Notes under the pieces: generated by a model
What the model saw: the letters and a program-made list of their open reading frames with translations, nothing else
The model's database searches: none
What the model was told of the DNA's origin: nothing
Part shown: positions 1-10,759 of the stretch, piece by piece
Layout: the number at the start of each line of letters is the position of its first letter
Position numbering within the stretch: position 1 is the stretch's first letter
Program-made: the position numbers and the translations under genes
NCBI GenBank assembly: GCA_027924585.1
Contig: BSBM01000870.1
Coordinates: 3,102,001 to 3,166,000 of the forward strand
Reading direction: 5' to 3'
Source of the DNA: Larix kaempferi
Lineage: Eukaryota; Streptophyta; Pinopsida; Pinales; Pinaceae
Length of the DNA: 64,000 bases

Positions 1-319
1 ATAATTAGTTAAGTTAAATTAACATTAGGTGAACTATGTTGGATACAATCTACCAGCCCAAAATAGAAACATAAAACTACACAGAAATTGGAATGTTACA
101 GAAATGAACCTTCCAATATAAGGAATCAAATAAAACTGCAGTTCATGATTACAGTTGACAAAACAGTACATTCATATCTCAATAGAAAGAAAAATCCTTC
201 AATGCTAAGAGCCCTAGAGCTCACTTCTATATCTTCCCTCAATGGCTATAGCTTAAATATGCTCCAATCCCAATTGTTCTACCTCGCATTTGGGGGTATC
301 GACCATTAGTACTACCTCC
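1..319 (-). other. Putative 3' UTR or flank of the glycine-rich exon
   Basis: AT-rich DNA lying 3' of the exon at 320-655, read on the minus strand. Immediately after the TAG stop the same frame stays open for about 23 codons and starts G-G-S-T-N-G-R-Y, which resembles the Gly-rich tails ending in G-R-Y seen in plant hnRNP-like proteins. Part of this stretch may therefore once have been coding. No clear polyadenylation signal was identified. Confidence 0.3.
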
Positions 320-655
320 CTAAGCTCCCCTCCCACTCCCATAAGCACCACCACCAGCTCCACTTCCATAGCCACGAGAAGCATCTTCTTCATAGCCTCC
401 TAAACTGCCGCCTCCATAACCTCCGTAGCCCCTACCATATTCAGAACCTCCATACCCTGCATACCCTCCAGGCCTGCCACCAAAACCTCCTGCTGACCTA
501 TATGGGTTGCTGCCGTAACCTGCCCCTCCAAACCCACTATAACTATCCCTGAAGCCCCCATATCCACCAGTAATGTAGGGAGGCCTACTATCGACCCCAT
601 AGATAGGACCAGCGTCAGGCATGGGTTTCTTGGGTTCAGCCTTCTTGATCTCCAC
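320..655 (-). CDS. C-terminal exon of a glycine-rich RRM (hnRNP-like) RNA-binding protein, partial
   Basis: The exon starts V-E-I-K-K-A-E-P-K-K-P, the typical last beta strand and exit of the second RRM in plant hnRNP-like glycine-rich RNA-binding proteins. About 95 residues of Gly/Tyr/Ser-rich low-complexity tail follow (many GGYGG and YGG units), of the kind that drives RNA-protein condensates. A splice acceptor (TTTTGTAG) directly precedes codon GTG at 655, so this is a terminal exon, not a gene start, and not a spliced retrocopy at this junction. Proteins of this family bind RNA in nucleus and cytoplasm. No upstream RRM exon was found in the next 2 kb, so the gene either has a long intron running out of recognisable sequence or is a captured fragment. 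The TAG stop at 320-322 interrupts a Gly-rich frame that continues in homologous style, so the copy may be truncated. Confidence 0.65.
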   Translation of the reverse strand: MEIKKAEPKKPMPDAGPIYGVDSRPPYITGGYGGFRDSYSGFGGAGYGSNPYRSAGGFGGRPGGYAGYGGSEYGRGYGGYGGGSLGGYEEDASRGYGSGAGGGAYGSGRGA

Positions 656-659
656 CTAC

Positions 660-920
660 AAAATTTAATTCACAACCTACATTATGTATATTATTCAAAA
701 CTTAAGGAACTTTCACCAATAGCTAGCCACTGCGGAAGCGCTAAGCTAACCCTCTACATCTTGCCCAAAAGGGTATATAATAAATAAAACAGTGGCAATA
801 TGAAACGAGGACATATGGCCACATAAACTAAACATTAAAATTTGATTTCGAATAAGAGAATAGGAAAAGGTGAAACCCTAGCGCAGCTCTAGAACAAAAA
901 CAGTAAAAGGATATTGGGCA
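660..920. other. Non-coding flank, probable intron sequence
   Basis: Between the splice acceptor and the palindromic repeat region. No RRM motif (RNP1 or RNP2) can be read in any minus-strand frame. If the exon at 320-655 belongs to a working gene, this would be the 3' part of its last intron. Confidence 0.3.
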
Positions 921-2290
921 CAGCCCAAGCTCATCACCGAGAGTCTGTCCAAATGTAGTGCAAGTAACCAGCTTCCAGTTCGAAAGGGGGACCACCATGC
1001 GCACCATCAAAATTCAAGCGCCAAGCTCAATAACATTATTTCCTTTTGTTCCCAGCCTGAGCTTAATACTGAGAGCCACCTGCCAGGTCGAATGGGGACC
1101 ACCAAGCCCACTGCTAGGGCCAGGAACCAAGCTCACTCACTGACATATCAGGATGTGTCCAAGCTCAGCACTGAGAGCCGAGAGCTGTTGAGCCCACGTA
1201 CTGGACACAACAGCATGCACCACTGCAAACCCAATGTCAAGCATGAGTCTCTTATATGGGCCAAGCCCTATCGCTCAGCACTGAGAGCAAATCGCGCGAC
1301 CTGCTGCCAAGCCCAAATATGTCGACGTAGTCTACCCAATGCCAAATAAAACCTCATTTTCGTCCATAAATAGGGAGTATATTCGATGCCACGTAAGGAA
1401 GTTTCTGCATGGTCCTTAAAGTGGTTTGCCATACCATTTTTTAATATGCGGACGACTAAAAATTAGACACGTATGAGAGTGGTATTATTACCGCAATCGC
1501 CTCTTTCCTTATCTCCCGAGCATGTTGATGGCGCGAGGTCGACCATGAGTTGTTGATTCCCTTCCCATTGCCACGTCCATGATCCTCATAGAGCCACGTC
1601 ATTCATTTAAAGGGCCCCATGCATCACCAATCCTCCATCGTCCAAGTGCGAGCCTCTCTTTCGTTGTTCATTTGAATGACCCCAGCGTGTCGCCCGAATG
1701 CTGAGCTTAGCATCGATAGTGGAAACATCCGTGGAAACCCCTGCTAGCCACGCAACAACCTACAGCCCAAGCGCTCAACACCGAGAGCTTTGTTGGTGGC
1801 CGAAAGCCAAGACCAAAGGCGGACCAGCACGACACTACAGCCCCAGCCCCATTGCAATAAGGTATTTACGCCCAGCACCAAGGGCTTGTCAAGTGACCAA
1901 GAGCCGAGCTAAGGTGCTCCACATAGTATCCACACTCGAAGCGTCATGGACGAGAGCCTACCTCTCCTTGTGGTGCTCCACATAGTATGCCCAGCGCACA
2001 CGTGCCAAATGCCGAGCCCACAAGAGCGTAGTTGCCACAACACATCAATGAATCATTGTAATGAAGGAGTTTTGGGCCGAGCCGAAACAGCTGCCAAGAC
2101 GAGTCAATCACCACACACACCACTAGTTTCCAAGAACCAGGCCCAATGGCGCTACCTCCTTTGTAACACCGGGCCAATCTTGAGCGCTCAGCAACGAGAA
2201 GACTGCATATAACCAAGCACCAATACCAATAGGGACCCACATGCACCATCCGAGCCTCAAGCTCGTGCAAGACAACTCCCTCCAATAAAA
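921..2290. repeat. GC-richer region with six diverged copies of a 16-bp palindromic motif
   Basis: The motif GCTCAGCACTGAGAGC contains the inverted repeat CTCAG-CA-CTGAG. Copies lie at about 929, 1061, 1163, 1273, 1773 and 2185, often preceded by CCAAGC. The first four are spaced 132, 102 and 110 bp, which suggests an old tandem array with a unit near 100-110 bp. The stretch is clearly richer in G+C than the DNA on either side. Open frames of 60-110 codons occur here on both strands, but none resembles a known protein and they follow from composition. It could be part of an old LTR or leader of an unidentified retroelement. Confidence 0.5.
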
Positions 2291-2669
2291 TCTATCCTTA
2301 CTCCGGGAGGAAGGAATGACTTTAAAAGCTATATTGTATTTGACCGAAAATATCTTTAACTAATTGTTAATTTCATCAAAGAAGAGCATTAATTGGATTG
2401 CATGACACTTATGTCTCCCCCATCGTATTCTATTAGAACTGTAACTAGGGGTTAGGATCTTAATCTTTTTATATACAGCTGAGATCGAAATTTATTTAAA
2501 TCCATTAAATTACTTACGATGGGATCACCATCTTCATGGAGCGCTTGAGTTCAAGTGATGGATGTCATGTATGAAAGGGTATTCATGTAATCTTTATGCA
2601 CACCATTTAAAGTTCAAATATAATTGGAATATACGGAGGTATGTAAGTAGGCTTGTAGACTTCATTTAA
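2291..2669. other. AT-rich DNA without recognisable features
   Basis: No gene, long repeat or structural motif could be supported here on either strand. Confidence 0.4.
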
Positions 2670-3000
2670 TAGATGTAGATTGAAATATATGAATAACTAA
2701 TTGATTCAATAAGTATGAATTAAAATATATAATTCTATCATATATTTTAATTAATGAGTATGATCTGAGACAGAGAAGTAGATTAGATGAGTATGAAATG
2801 GATTGTATTTACCATGTTTATTTAATAAATATGAAATTGAAATATAGGAGCGGGTTTATATATTTTATCCAATGGATGTGGACATAAATATGTGAGTAAG
2901 TTTATAAAAAAAAAGGGATATGAATTGAAATATAGGAGTGGGTTTATATAGTTTATTTAAAGAGAGTGAATTGAAATATGTGAGTATGTTTATATACTTC
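2670..3000. repeat. Degenerate ~45-bp tandem repeat
   Basis: A phrase close to GAATTGAAATATAGGAGTGG, followed by GTTTATATA, recurs at about 2833, 2922 and 2968, with a weaker copy near 2885 and older traces at about 2676 and 2716. Spacings of about 45 or 90 bp indicate a 45-bp unit. Copies are well diverged, so the array is old. Confidence 0.5.
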
Positions 3001-4468
3001 AGTTGTCCAAATCATTTCATAATTTAATATTGCTCTCCATTAAGGAATGATATGAGTAGGATGAAATGTGCATATTTGGAAAGAAGTCAATTGTGTTAAT
3101 TTCATAGAAAAGTAAATTTGTTACATAGATATATTTATAAGGAAATATAATAAATGTTTGCATGCCTAAACATGCCTAGAAAGACATATTTTAGGTGTGA
3201 ACATATCTCCTTTACATTCATAAAGAAAAAGTAATGAGTGTTCATTGTACCAATGAACCTAGAAGGATAAATTACATATTAGGAAGGGACCTTGCCAAGA
3301 CATGCTTGTTTATGATGTTAATCAGAATCCTTATGATGTAATTACAAGTTTAAAGATCTCAACAACTTCTCAGTGCCGAAGTTAATTTAGATAATTATGA
3401 AGAGAGAATCAACTAAGTTATCAATGATTAAAGCTAATCTGTGCCTATACGTAAGTTATGACATTACGGGGACCTTTAAGAATTTTTTATTTTTATTTTT
3501 ATTTTTAATGCATTTTGAGAGACATTACAATAGCTTGCATAACTTGTTGAATTTACCAAAAACAATTGGAGTTACGCCACAAAATAAAATAAAATGATAA
3601 TGATATATTGTGAATTGATACATCTTTGAGATAAATGACATTAACATTAAAGTTATACATATACAGGTAAATTTGGTAATTATTGATACATAAATGTATG
3701 GAGTATCTTATAGATTTATAAAAAGATCGTATTCTATTATATTAAGGAAAATAGATGGCATGAAATTAATTGATATGTTATAAGTGTTTGACATTCAATA
3801 AAGTTTACAAAAAAAAAATCCCCAAATATAATACAAATCATAATTAGAAAGATTAATTTGTAAAGTTGGATGTATTGTGATATAAATCAAAATCTTAATG
3901 TTATAAAATTAAAAAAAAAAAAAACTTATAAACATTATGTTATTTTTAAAATTTACAAAAAAAATATATTTTATAAAAATATATAAAAAAAAAAATGTTT
4001 TCAAATAATGAAAACGTATGTATGTAAAATGTAGGCAAGTATAGCATAAAGACCAACATATTTCATGAATCATATTTAATGAATTTTATAATATAGTTAG
4101 ATTGATATGAATTTATTATTTTATGTTTGAGGTAATATTTTTAAATATTACAAATAATTATTGAGTAATTTCTAAGTGTAATTTTAAAAGTAAAATGATT
4201 CTTAATCTATTATTATAAAAGAATAATATTTAAATATCGATTTATAATAAAATTCGATGTTGTAAGTTTACATAAATATGGTTTAATAATAAGTAATGAG
4301 ACGATGCAAGTTCACCTAAATATAGTTTAATAATAAGCAATGAGGTGATCGAATATTAATGGGGAGAAACAAAAATATTTACAATAAATAAATAAATATA
4401 ACCATATAATAAAATATTATTTACATATTTTATTAACATATTTATTTTATCATATTTTGAATTTCTAA

Positions 4469-4473
<5 letters not shown>
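3001..4473. other. AT-rich DNA without genes
   Basis: Strongly AT-rich sequence with many A and T runs. A near-identical phrase (ATATGGTTTAATAATAAG-like) is repeated about 45 bp apart near 4277-4340. No coding potential was recognised. Confidence 0.4.

Positions 4474-4535
<62 letters not shown>
4474..4535. repeat. (AT)n microsatellite, about 62 bp
   Basis: Uninterrupted TA dinucleotides. The Ile/Tyr-repeat open frame across it on the minus strand is a by-product of the repeat. Confidence 0.95.
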
Positions 4536-4537
<2 letters not shown>

Positions 4538-6018
4538 AATTTGATGATTTTGGGATTATGATTATAATTGAATTAGAAAAAAAAATGGTGATATAACCTT
4601 CTTGAAGCTTCTAGGGTTTATGGGAGAAAAGTTGTGCGAACCACATATCATGAGTGGAATATATACACTATATGGGAAACATAGACCATCTTCCACTACA
4701 AAGACTTCTAAATGAAATATTTAGCACAAAAGTATAACATGAAAGCCATTATAAAGTTTGTCATGCAAGGGATTTGTATTAGGGTCCTAAAAATATTGTC
4801 ATGACAACCATGAAATACTTTACTAATAGATTAATATAATATAATGATTGAAGGATTAAACTATGCCAACATAAGAGGCTTTTACAATTATAAATTAAAG
4901 TCTTAATATCTTAATATATCTATGTAGCGATCAAGTAATGGGAGGTGGGACATATGACAATGCCCACTGAAAATATCTTTGAGGCCCTAGTGTGTGGTGG
5001 TTTTAGACCCTATGCATGTTCCATGAACCATTTTAAAACATCTTATAGTACCTAAGACATTGCTTTTATCCTTGGACTATGGGCTATCTCTGACTAATTT
5101 CCACTTTTATCCTCTACCCATGGGTTATGTCTTGACTAATTTCCATTTTGATCATGATTAGATTGCACTCACCCATATACAATTACGTAATATATAATGA
5201 TGTTTTCATTCAACTTGTAGGATTAGACTAAGGCCTTTACAAAGTACATAAAGGTTGCTGGTGTGGGTAGGAAGAGTGGTGATGTACAAATACAATGGCA
5301 TACTAGGATAAATACTAGTAATTACCTTTGCGATGGTAAGGGTGGGAACAAAACTAGCTATGAGATTCTTAAAGAATTGAAGAAGTAATCGTCTCCCAAC
5401 AAATTATATTGGTTTGAGAATAAGAATAATAAATAAACATGATAACAATGGTATTTTGATAAGAAATAGTCATGAAAACCTTGTAAACAATAATAGTTCT
5501 CCTAGTTTAATGAGGTTACGATACTTTTGTTATTTGTTAATTACCGATAAGGAAATAATAATGTATGACCTTAGGATTTTAAGGACATGAACCATCTTCC
5601 CTAAGAGAGGTATGCAAACCTTAAGGGTCCTTGGTAGTTACATGTTGAGTGAATACAAATTAAGAGTTCTAACGACCTCCGATTTAAATCATTGATTATT
5701 TCATGCTTAAGTTGGATCAATATAAGCTTTTGTGATGAGTAAACCTCTCTGGATGTTATAACTTGAAGGGTGTTGCTAAACGGTAAGAAGTAGGATACTA
5801 AGGTGGATAACACTTGATTACAACCTTAGGGATTCTAGAGATTCAATAGAAGGATTAATCTAAATGTTTCTTTAATTATTAGAATACACATCAGGGGATA
5901 AAAGAAGCAAAGCCCTAGGATAATATCGACATATTCGGTCAAGTCAAAGCTAAGTAGGACACGTATGGCCAACACCTGCTACTTGCAAGAATGAAGAGTT
6001 TATGTGTCAAGAATTTCC
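4536..6018. other. Non-coding DNA, possibly the decayed body of a Gypsy element
   Basis: No intact ORF. The segment at 5230-5390 has a short open stretch on the plus strand rich in Lys/Gly (…GRKSGDVQIQWHTR…) that I could not assign. If the LTR proposed from about 6069 is real, this region should hold the remains of that element's pol gene, but no RT or integrase motif could be read. Confidence 0.3.
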
Positions 6019-8176
6019 CTGCACTATTATAACCATAACTTCGGGACAAAGTTTCCTGAAGGGTGGGTGTAAGTAACACCCCATATTTTGACTAGGTGTG
6101 TTTACGAGTTAGACACCTTTCACTTTATTTGCTTGTTATCTGTTCGACTCAGCTAGACAGAGTGAACTATATTTTCGGCATGTTAGACATGATGATATGT
6201 TGCTACTATGTTTAGGATGTTACTATATTCATGCAGTTATTAAGTTATGATTATCATGAGATTCATTGCTTTTATGATGAAAATATATGTTTTAACGTTT
6301 TTCATTGATGAAATGTGAAATATATGGTGTGGTACGTGGGTGCCATCCTATGATGAAATTGATAGAACTGTTATATTCCATACATACCTGTGATGCGATA
6401 AAATTGTGACGTGAAATGAAATGATGTTGATGATATGGATGAATTGGTGATCGAATGGAAATGCTTGTTATAAAATGTGTATTTTGCGGAATACTAACCT
6501 ACAGGACACGAGGGCTATGGGATAGCCGGATACTTGATCTGATATATGGATAATAGCCTATCCATGAAGTGAACCTTAGCAACCGAAATTGATGATACAA
6601 TGACATGGACCAATAATCCCGATAGCAGCGGAGTATGATTTGATAAGGGTGTAGACCCAGTATGTTGAGAGGGATGGATGTGTTTCCCACCCTATGTTCC
6701 TATGATACCCAAGGTCATGGGAGGGCCATGTTGAGACATGCTCCCCATGTAGTTGTGATGACGATGGTCGGATGCCTACTAGGGGAGGATAGGTCCACTG
6801 TTCAGCCGACGTTATCGCTCTCAGGTTCTATGTGGTCAGGTCGGTGAGTCTGACGCCCACTTCTGTACTAGTAGAGGAAGGATAGGGAGGATGTGGACGT
6901 AGGTTAGGATGGGAGGATATGATATTTAGTACTGTTGAGGGTTGGGTATTTGTTGATCTTGAGTTAGTGGTAGTAGGTAGCTTTCCCTGCACCTGAATGA
7001 TTGAACAAATGTAATCATGAAAATAATGAAAGGAAATCTTAAAGGTTAACTGATAAAATAACCGATGATGTTTTAATAATATTATGATGAATGTATACTT
7101 GTTCAGTTTGCATAAAGTATTATTGGTATTAGTTAGCTATTATGCATAGGAAATATGACGTATGTTTATAGTACATGTCCGTCTTGTGCATACGTTGGCC
7201 ACGCATGCACATTATGCCCATGCGCGATAATATTGGTTTACAACATACTTATCAAGATTTAGCAATGTTATAAGTTATCATAGATAACTCAATTAAGTAT
7301 TTAGTGAATGACTCAATTAGCAAAAGATTATCAAGTTCAAATGTGTAAAATAAGTTAATTAGTCTTTGTATGTAAACATTGTAATGAACAATTAAAAATA
7401 AGTGTCATTAATTGCAAGTATCCTCAAGTGAATGTGTCTTTAATATGAAGTATGATAGTTAAATATTAATACTAGAAGAGTGTGCTATATAATTGTTGAC
7501 CATGATTAAATAAACCATTAAGTATATTTCATTATTTATACATAGAAGTACTTTGTTGACACTTATTGATTAAACAAATAAATATTTTAATTACTATTCA
7601 CAATTTATTTAATTATTATTATTATTAATTATTATTGTTGTTATTGTTATTATTTAATTAATAATAATAATGATAATAATCCCTTTTATAAAAACATAGT
7701 GGATCAAATAATTTATTAAATAGATTATTTGTTTAATTAATTGATAGAATTAAATAGATTATTCATTTAATTAATTGACAGAATCATTCCAGGTAAATAG
7801 AAAGGAATTGTTTAGATAAATTATTGAATAATCCCACTGCTCGAGAGAAACTTGGATGATTAAAAATAATATATATAATCATCATTTTACCTTGAAAATG
7901 GTGTTGCATTAATGATTTGTACTTCCAAAGACCATGACAGCTAGGGCGGTGGAGTAATAAGGAAGTTATGACTTTATGAAGGGGGAGGATTTCTATAAAG
8001 AGAAGATTTAACAAAGTAGTAGGGGGGTTATTGTTGGAGAACTGTGAGTATTTGTGGGGAGAAGTGAAATATTCCGAGGAGGGGGTTAACTCGAGGAATG
8101 GAGGAGGCAGAAAACTCCATTGAGGAGGGGGAAAACTCATTGAACGGTATGGTTATTGATCTAAGGACAAGGCTGC
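6019..8176 (+). mobile_element. Probable 3' end and LTR of a Ty3/Gypsy element, left part
   Basis: Just before 6069 a plus-strand frame reads Y-N-H-N-F-G-T-K-F-P-E-G and stops. Then come a purine-rich stretch (GAAGGGTGGG) and TGTAAGTAACACCCC. This order (acidic/aromatic pol tail, polypurine tract, LTR starting TGTAA…ACACCCC) is typical of plant Gypsy elements. The LTR would run to 8176, where Copia-1 inserts, and resume at 15449. Its far end was not located and no matching 5' LTR is in the window, so the call is tentative. An ATT-rich microsatellite lies at 7605-7680. Confidence 0.35.
7605..7680. repeat. (ATT)n/(AAT)n-rich low-complexity tract
   Basis: Imperfect runs of ATT, GTT and AAT triplets. 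Confidence 0.8.
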
Positions 8177-8780
8177 TTTTAAAATTTAATATGCTAAGAC
8201 AGAAAATAGCAGCATTACATTCCATTTCACAATAATAGCATATACAGGATCACTAAAGAAACAACAAGCATAGCATAAACACAAGAGACACAGATTTATC
8301 CTGGGAAACCCTCATGGGGTAGAAAACCCAGTAAAGCTTCCTCAATATAGATGACCAGCAATATACAAAGATGCAAACCAAAGACATGATCTCCTCCTCC
8401 ACCATAGCAGACCTCTCCTCCACAAGTGCACCTCTCTCAAGTGTGTGAGTGTATCAAATGAGGAGTACACCTCCTCTATTTATACACTACTCTGACATAT
8501 CTTTTACACAAGTACATGTAGGCTCGTATTTAACCAATGGGTTAAATACCCCACTACAACTGACTGGGCCAACCCCTCTAGGGTGGTCTAATAACCCTTT
8601 GACCCACATAACACATACAGGGCCGACCTCCACTAGGGAAGTCTAACAACCCGAGTTACCACATTCCGACGGAGGAATAAACATCTCTGGATATACAATA
8701 AGATCTTTACGGAGGAATGAAACATCTCCGGAATAATAAAGTACAATTATAATATTCTTTGAAGTTACAATATCTCAACA
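8177..8780 (-). repeat. Copia-1 3' LTR
   Basis: Matches 14845-15448 over its full length. The terminal CA expected at its 3' end (TG on the plus strand) is changed: the plus strand reads TTTTAAAA where the other LTR reads TGTTAAAA. Contains a TATA motif (8477-8484) and two U3 direct repeats around 8670 and 8710. Confidence 0.95.
8670..8731 (-). repeat. Two direct repeats in Copia-1 U3
   Basis: CGGAGGAATRAAACATCTC-like copies 40 bp apart, each with short complementary ends (CGGAG and CTCCG). They lie upstream of the TATA motif in the transcribed orientation, where LTR enhancers are normally found, and occur in both LTRs. An enhancer role is inferred. Confidence 0.4.
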
Positions 8781-8790
8781 CTCCCCCTTA
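8781..8790 (-). promoter_or_regulatory. Copia-1 polypurine tract
   Basis: On the minus strand TAAGGGGGAG directly abuts the 3' LTR start TGTTGAG. This is the expected plus-strand DNA primer site. Confidence 0.85.
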
Positions 8791-9000
8791 ACGAGAAGGA
8801 TATTATAACAGCATCTGCACGAGCAAGGAGTCATCAACATCATACATGATACATCTATAAATCATTGGAAGCTTTCTCAACATCATCAGTAACTCAACCA
8901 GTTACTGGAACATCTTCAATATTGGAACATCAACATCTTCAGTACTGAGTCTTTATCTTCTGCAGTACTCAAACAACTACAGCAACATCAATATCTGAAT

Positions 9001-9180
9001 CCTCACGATCATCAGCATCGTCATAACACGATCATCAGCATCGTCATCACACGATCATCAGCATCGTCACATCATCTTGATCTACAACATCATCATCAGC
9101 ATCGTCATCATACGATCAATCAGCATCGTCATCATACGATCAACAACATCGTCATCAGCATCGTCATCATACGATCAACA
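9001..9180. repeat. CAT/ATC-rich minisatellite with ~27-bp units
   Basis: Repeats built on ATCAGCATCGTCATCATACG with variable length. First of the series of minisatellites between Copia-1 pol and its 3' LTR. Confidence 0.8.
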
Positions 9181-9217
9181 TTTTCCAGGGTGATCAATCC
9201 TGCTCTCTTTAGGACAT

Positions 9218-9475
9218 ACGTCCATGGATGATGCAATCCAATCATGTACCTTTTGAACTGAAGTCCAGGGATGATCCAGTCCTATCATGTACCTTTTGAA
9301 CCGAAGTCTAGGGATGATCTAGTCCTGTCATGTACCTTTTGAACCGAAGTCCAGGGACGATCCAATCCTGTCATGTACCTTTTGAACCGAAGTCCAGGGA
9401 CGATCCAGTCCTGTCATGTACCTTTTGAACCGAAGTCCAGGGATGATCCAATCCTATCAATTCTCAGAGACCTTA
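9218..9475. repeat. 43-bp tandem repeat, six units
   Basis: Unit landmarks (A-A/C-G-TCCA…GGATGAT) fall at 9218, 9261, 9304, 9347, 9390 and 9433, exactly 43 bp apart. Each unit holds TCATGTACCTTTTGAAC. The core GTCCARGGATGA links it to the 42-bp array that follows. Confidence 0.9.
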
Positions 9476-9497
9476 TGTTTACGGCTCAGTTCACAGG

Positions 9498-10243
9498 ACC
9501 AAAGTCCAAGGATGATCCAATCCTTACCGTATATTTAGGACCACGTCCAAGGATGACTTAATCCTCAACCGTACATTTAGGACTACGTCCAAGGATGACT
9601 TAATCCTCCATCGTACATTTAGGACTACGTCCAAGGATGACTTAATCCTCCACCATACATTTAGGACCACGTCCAAGTATGACTTAATCCTCCACCGTAC
9701 ATTTAGGACTACGTCCAAGGATGAATTAATCCTCCATCGTACATTTAGGACCACGTCCAAGGATGACTTAATCCTCCACCGTACATTTAGGACCACATCC
9801 AAGGATGACTTAATCCTCCACCGTACATTTAGGACCACATCCAAGGATGACTTAATCCTCCACTGTACATTTAGGACCACGTCCAAGGATGACTTAATCC
9901 TCCACTGTACATTTAGGACCACATTCAAGGATGACTTAATCCTCCACCATACATTTAGGACCACGTCCAAGGATGAATTAATCCTCCACCGTACATTTAG
10001 GACTACGTCCAAGGATGACTCAATCCTCAACCGTACATTTAGGACTACGTCCAAGGATGACTTAATCCTCAACCGTACATTTAGGACTACGTCCAAGGAT
10101 GACTTAATCCTCCACCGTACATTTAGGACCACGTCCAAGGATGACTTAATCCTCCACCGTACATTTAGGACTACATCCAAGGATGACTTAATCCTCAACC
10201 GTACATTTAGGACTACGTCCAAGGATGACTTAATCCTCAACCA
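9498..10243. repeat. 42-bp tandem repeat, about 17-18 units
   Basis: The unit includes GTACATTTAGGACCACGTCC followed by AAGGATGACTTAATCCTCCACC. Because 42 is divisible by three, one minus-strand frame stays open for 238 codons as 17 near-identical 14-residue repeats (R-I-K-S-S-L-D-V-V-L-N-V-R-W). Units differ by scattered, mostly transition, changes. It lies downstream of pol, so it is best read as a minisatellite in the 3' untranslated part of the element rather than a gene. It has no spacers, so it is not a CRISPR array. Confidence 0.9.
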
Positions 10244-10254
10244 TCCACCAAGGA

Positions 10255-10430
10255 CTTCATTCTCGAAGACATACGTCTACGGCTCTTCTTTCGGACTGAA
10301 GTCCACGGATGATCCAATCCCCTCACATGTTCACCAAGAACTTCATTCTCGAAGACATACGTCTACGGCTCTTCTTTCGGACTAAAGTCCAGGGATGATC
10401 CAATACCCTCACATGTTTACCAAGAAATTC
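10255..10430. repeat. 86-bp tandem repeat (two copies)
   Basis: CTTCATTCTCGAAGACATAC recurs at 10255 and 10341, a period of 86 bp, exactly twice 43. The copies also contain the GTCCA-GGATGATCCAAT core of the 43-bp array, so this looks like a higher-order unit of the same family. Confidence 0.85.
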
Positions 10431-10655
10431 ATCAAGACATGTGTCAATCATGTATCCTCATCATCAAAACATGTATAACAAAACATGTATCCTCATCATC
10501 AAAACATGTATAGCAAAACATGTATAACAAAACATGTATCCTCATGCATAACATCTATCATCAAAAGCATGTATACATCTATCATCAAAAGCATGTATAT
10601 CTAACATCAAAAGCATGTATGCATCAAAAGCATGTATACATCTATCATCAAAAGA
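10431..10655. repeat. ACATGTAT/CATCAAAA minisatellite
   Basis: Variable repeats of AAAACATGTAT, CCTCATCATC and ATCATCAAAAGCATGTATAC. Last of the minisatellites before the end of pol. Confidence 0.85.
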
Positions 10656-10759
10656 AAAAAAAAATATAAGATTCCTAAATCTAAATAATTCTAAGTAACT
10701 AAGTGCAGTAAATAGGTAACCTCATCATTGATGAGACAGACTTGTTATCAGATACTATG

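Noticed and set aside
1092-2285. ORFs of 85-113 codons in the GC-rich palindromic repeat region
   Set aside because: Overlapping frames on both strands with no domain; explained by composition.
4356-4538. Minus-strand Ile/Tyr-repeat ORF
   Set aside because: Translation of the (AT)n microsatellite.
9218-10243. CRISPR-like array of regular 42-43-bp repeats
   Set aside because: Units are directly contiguous with no unique spacers, in a plant retrotransposon; it is a minisatellite.
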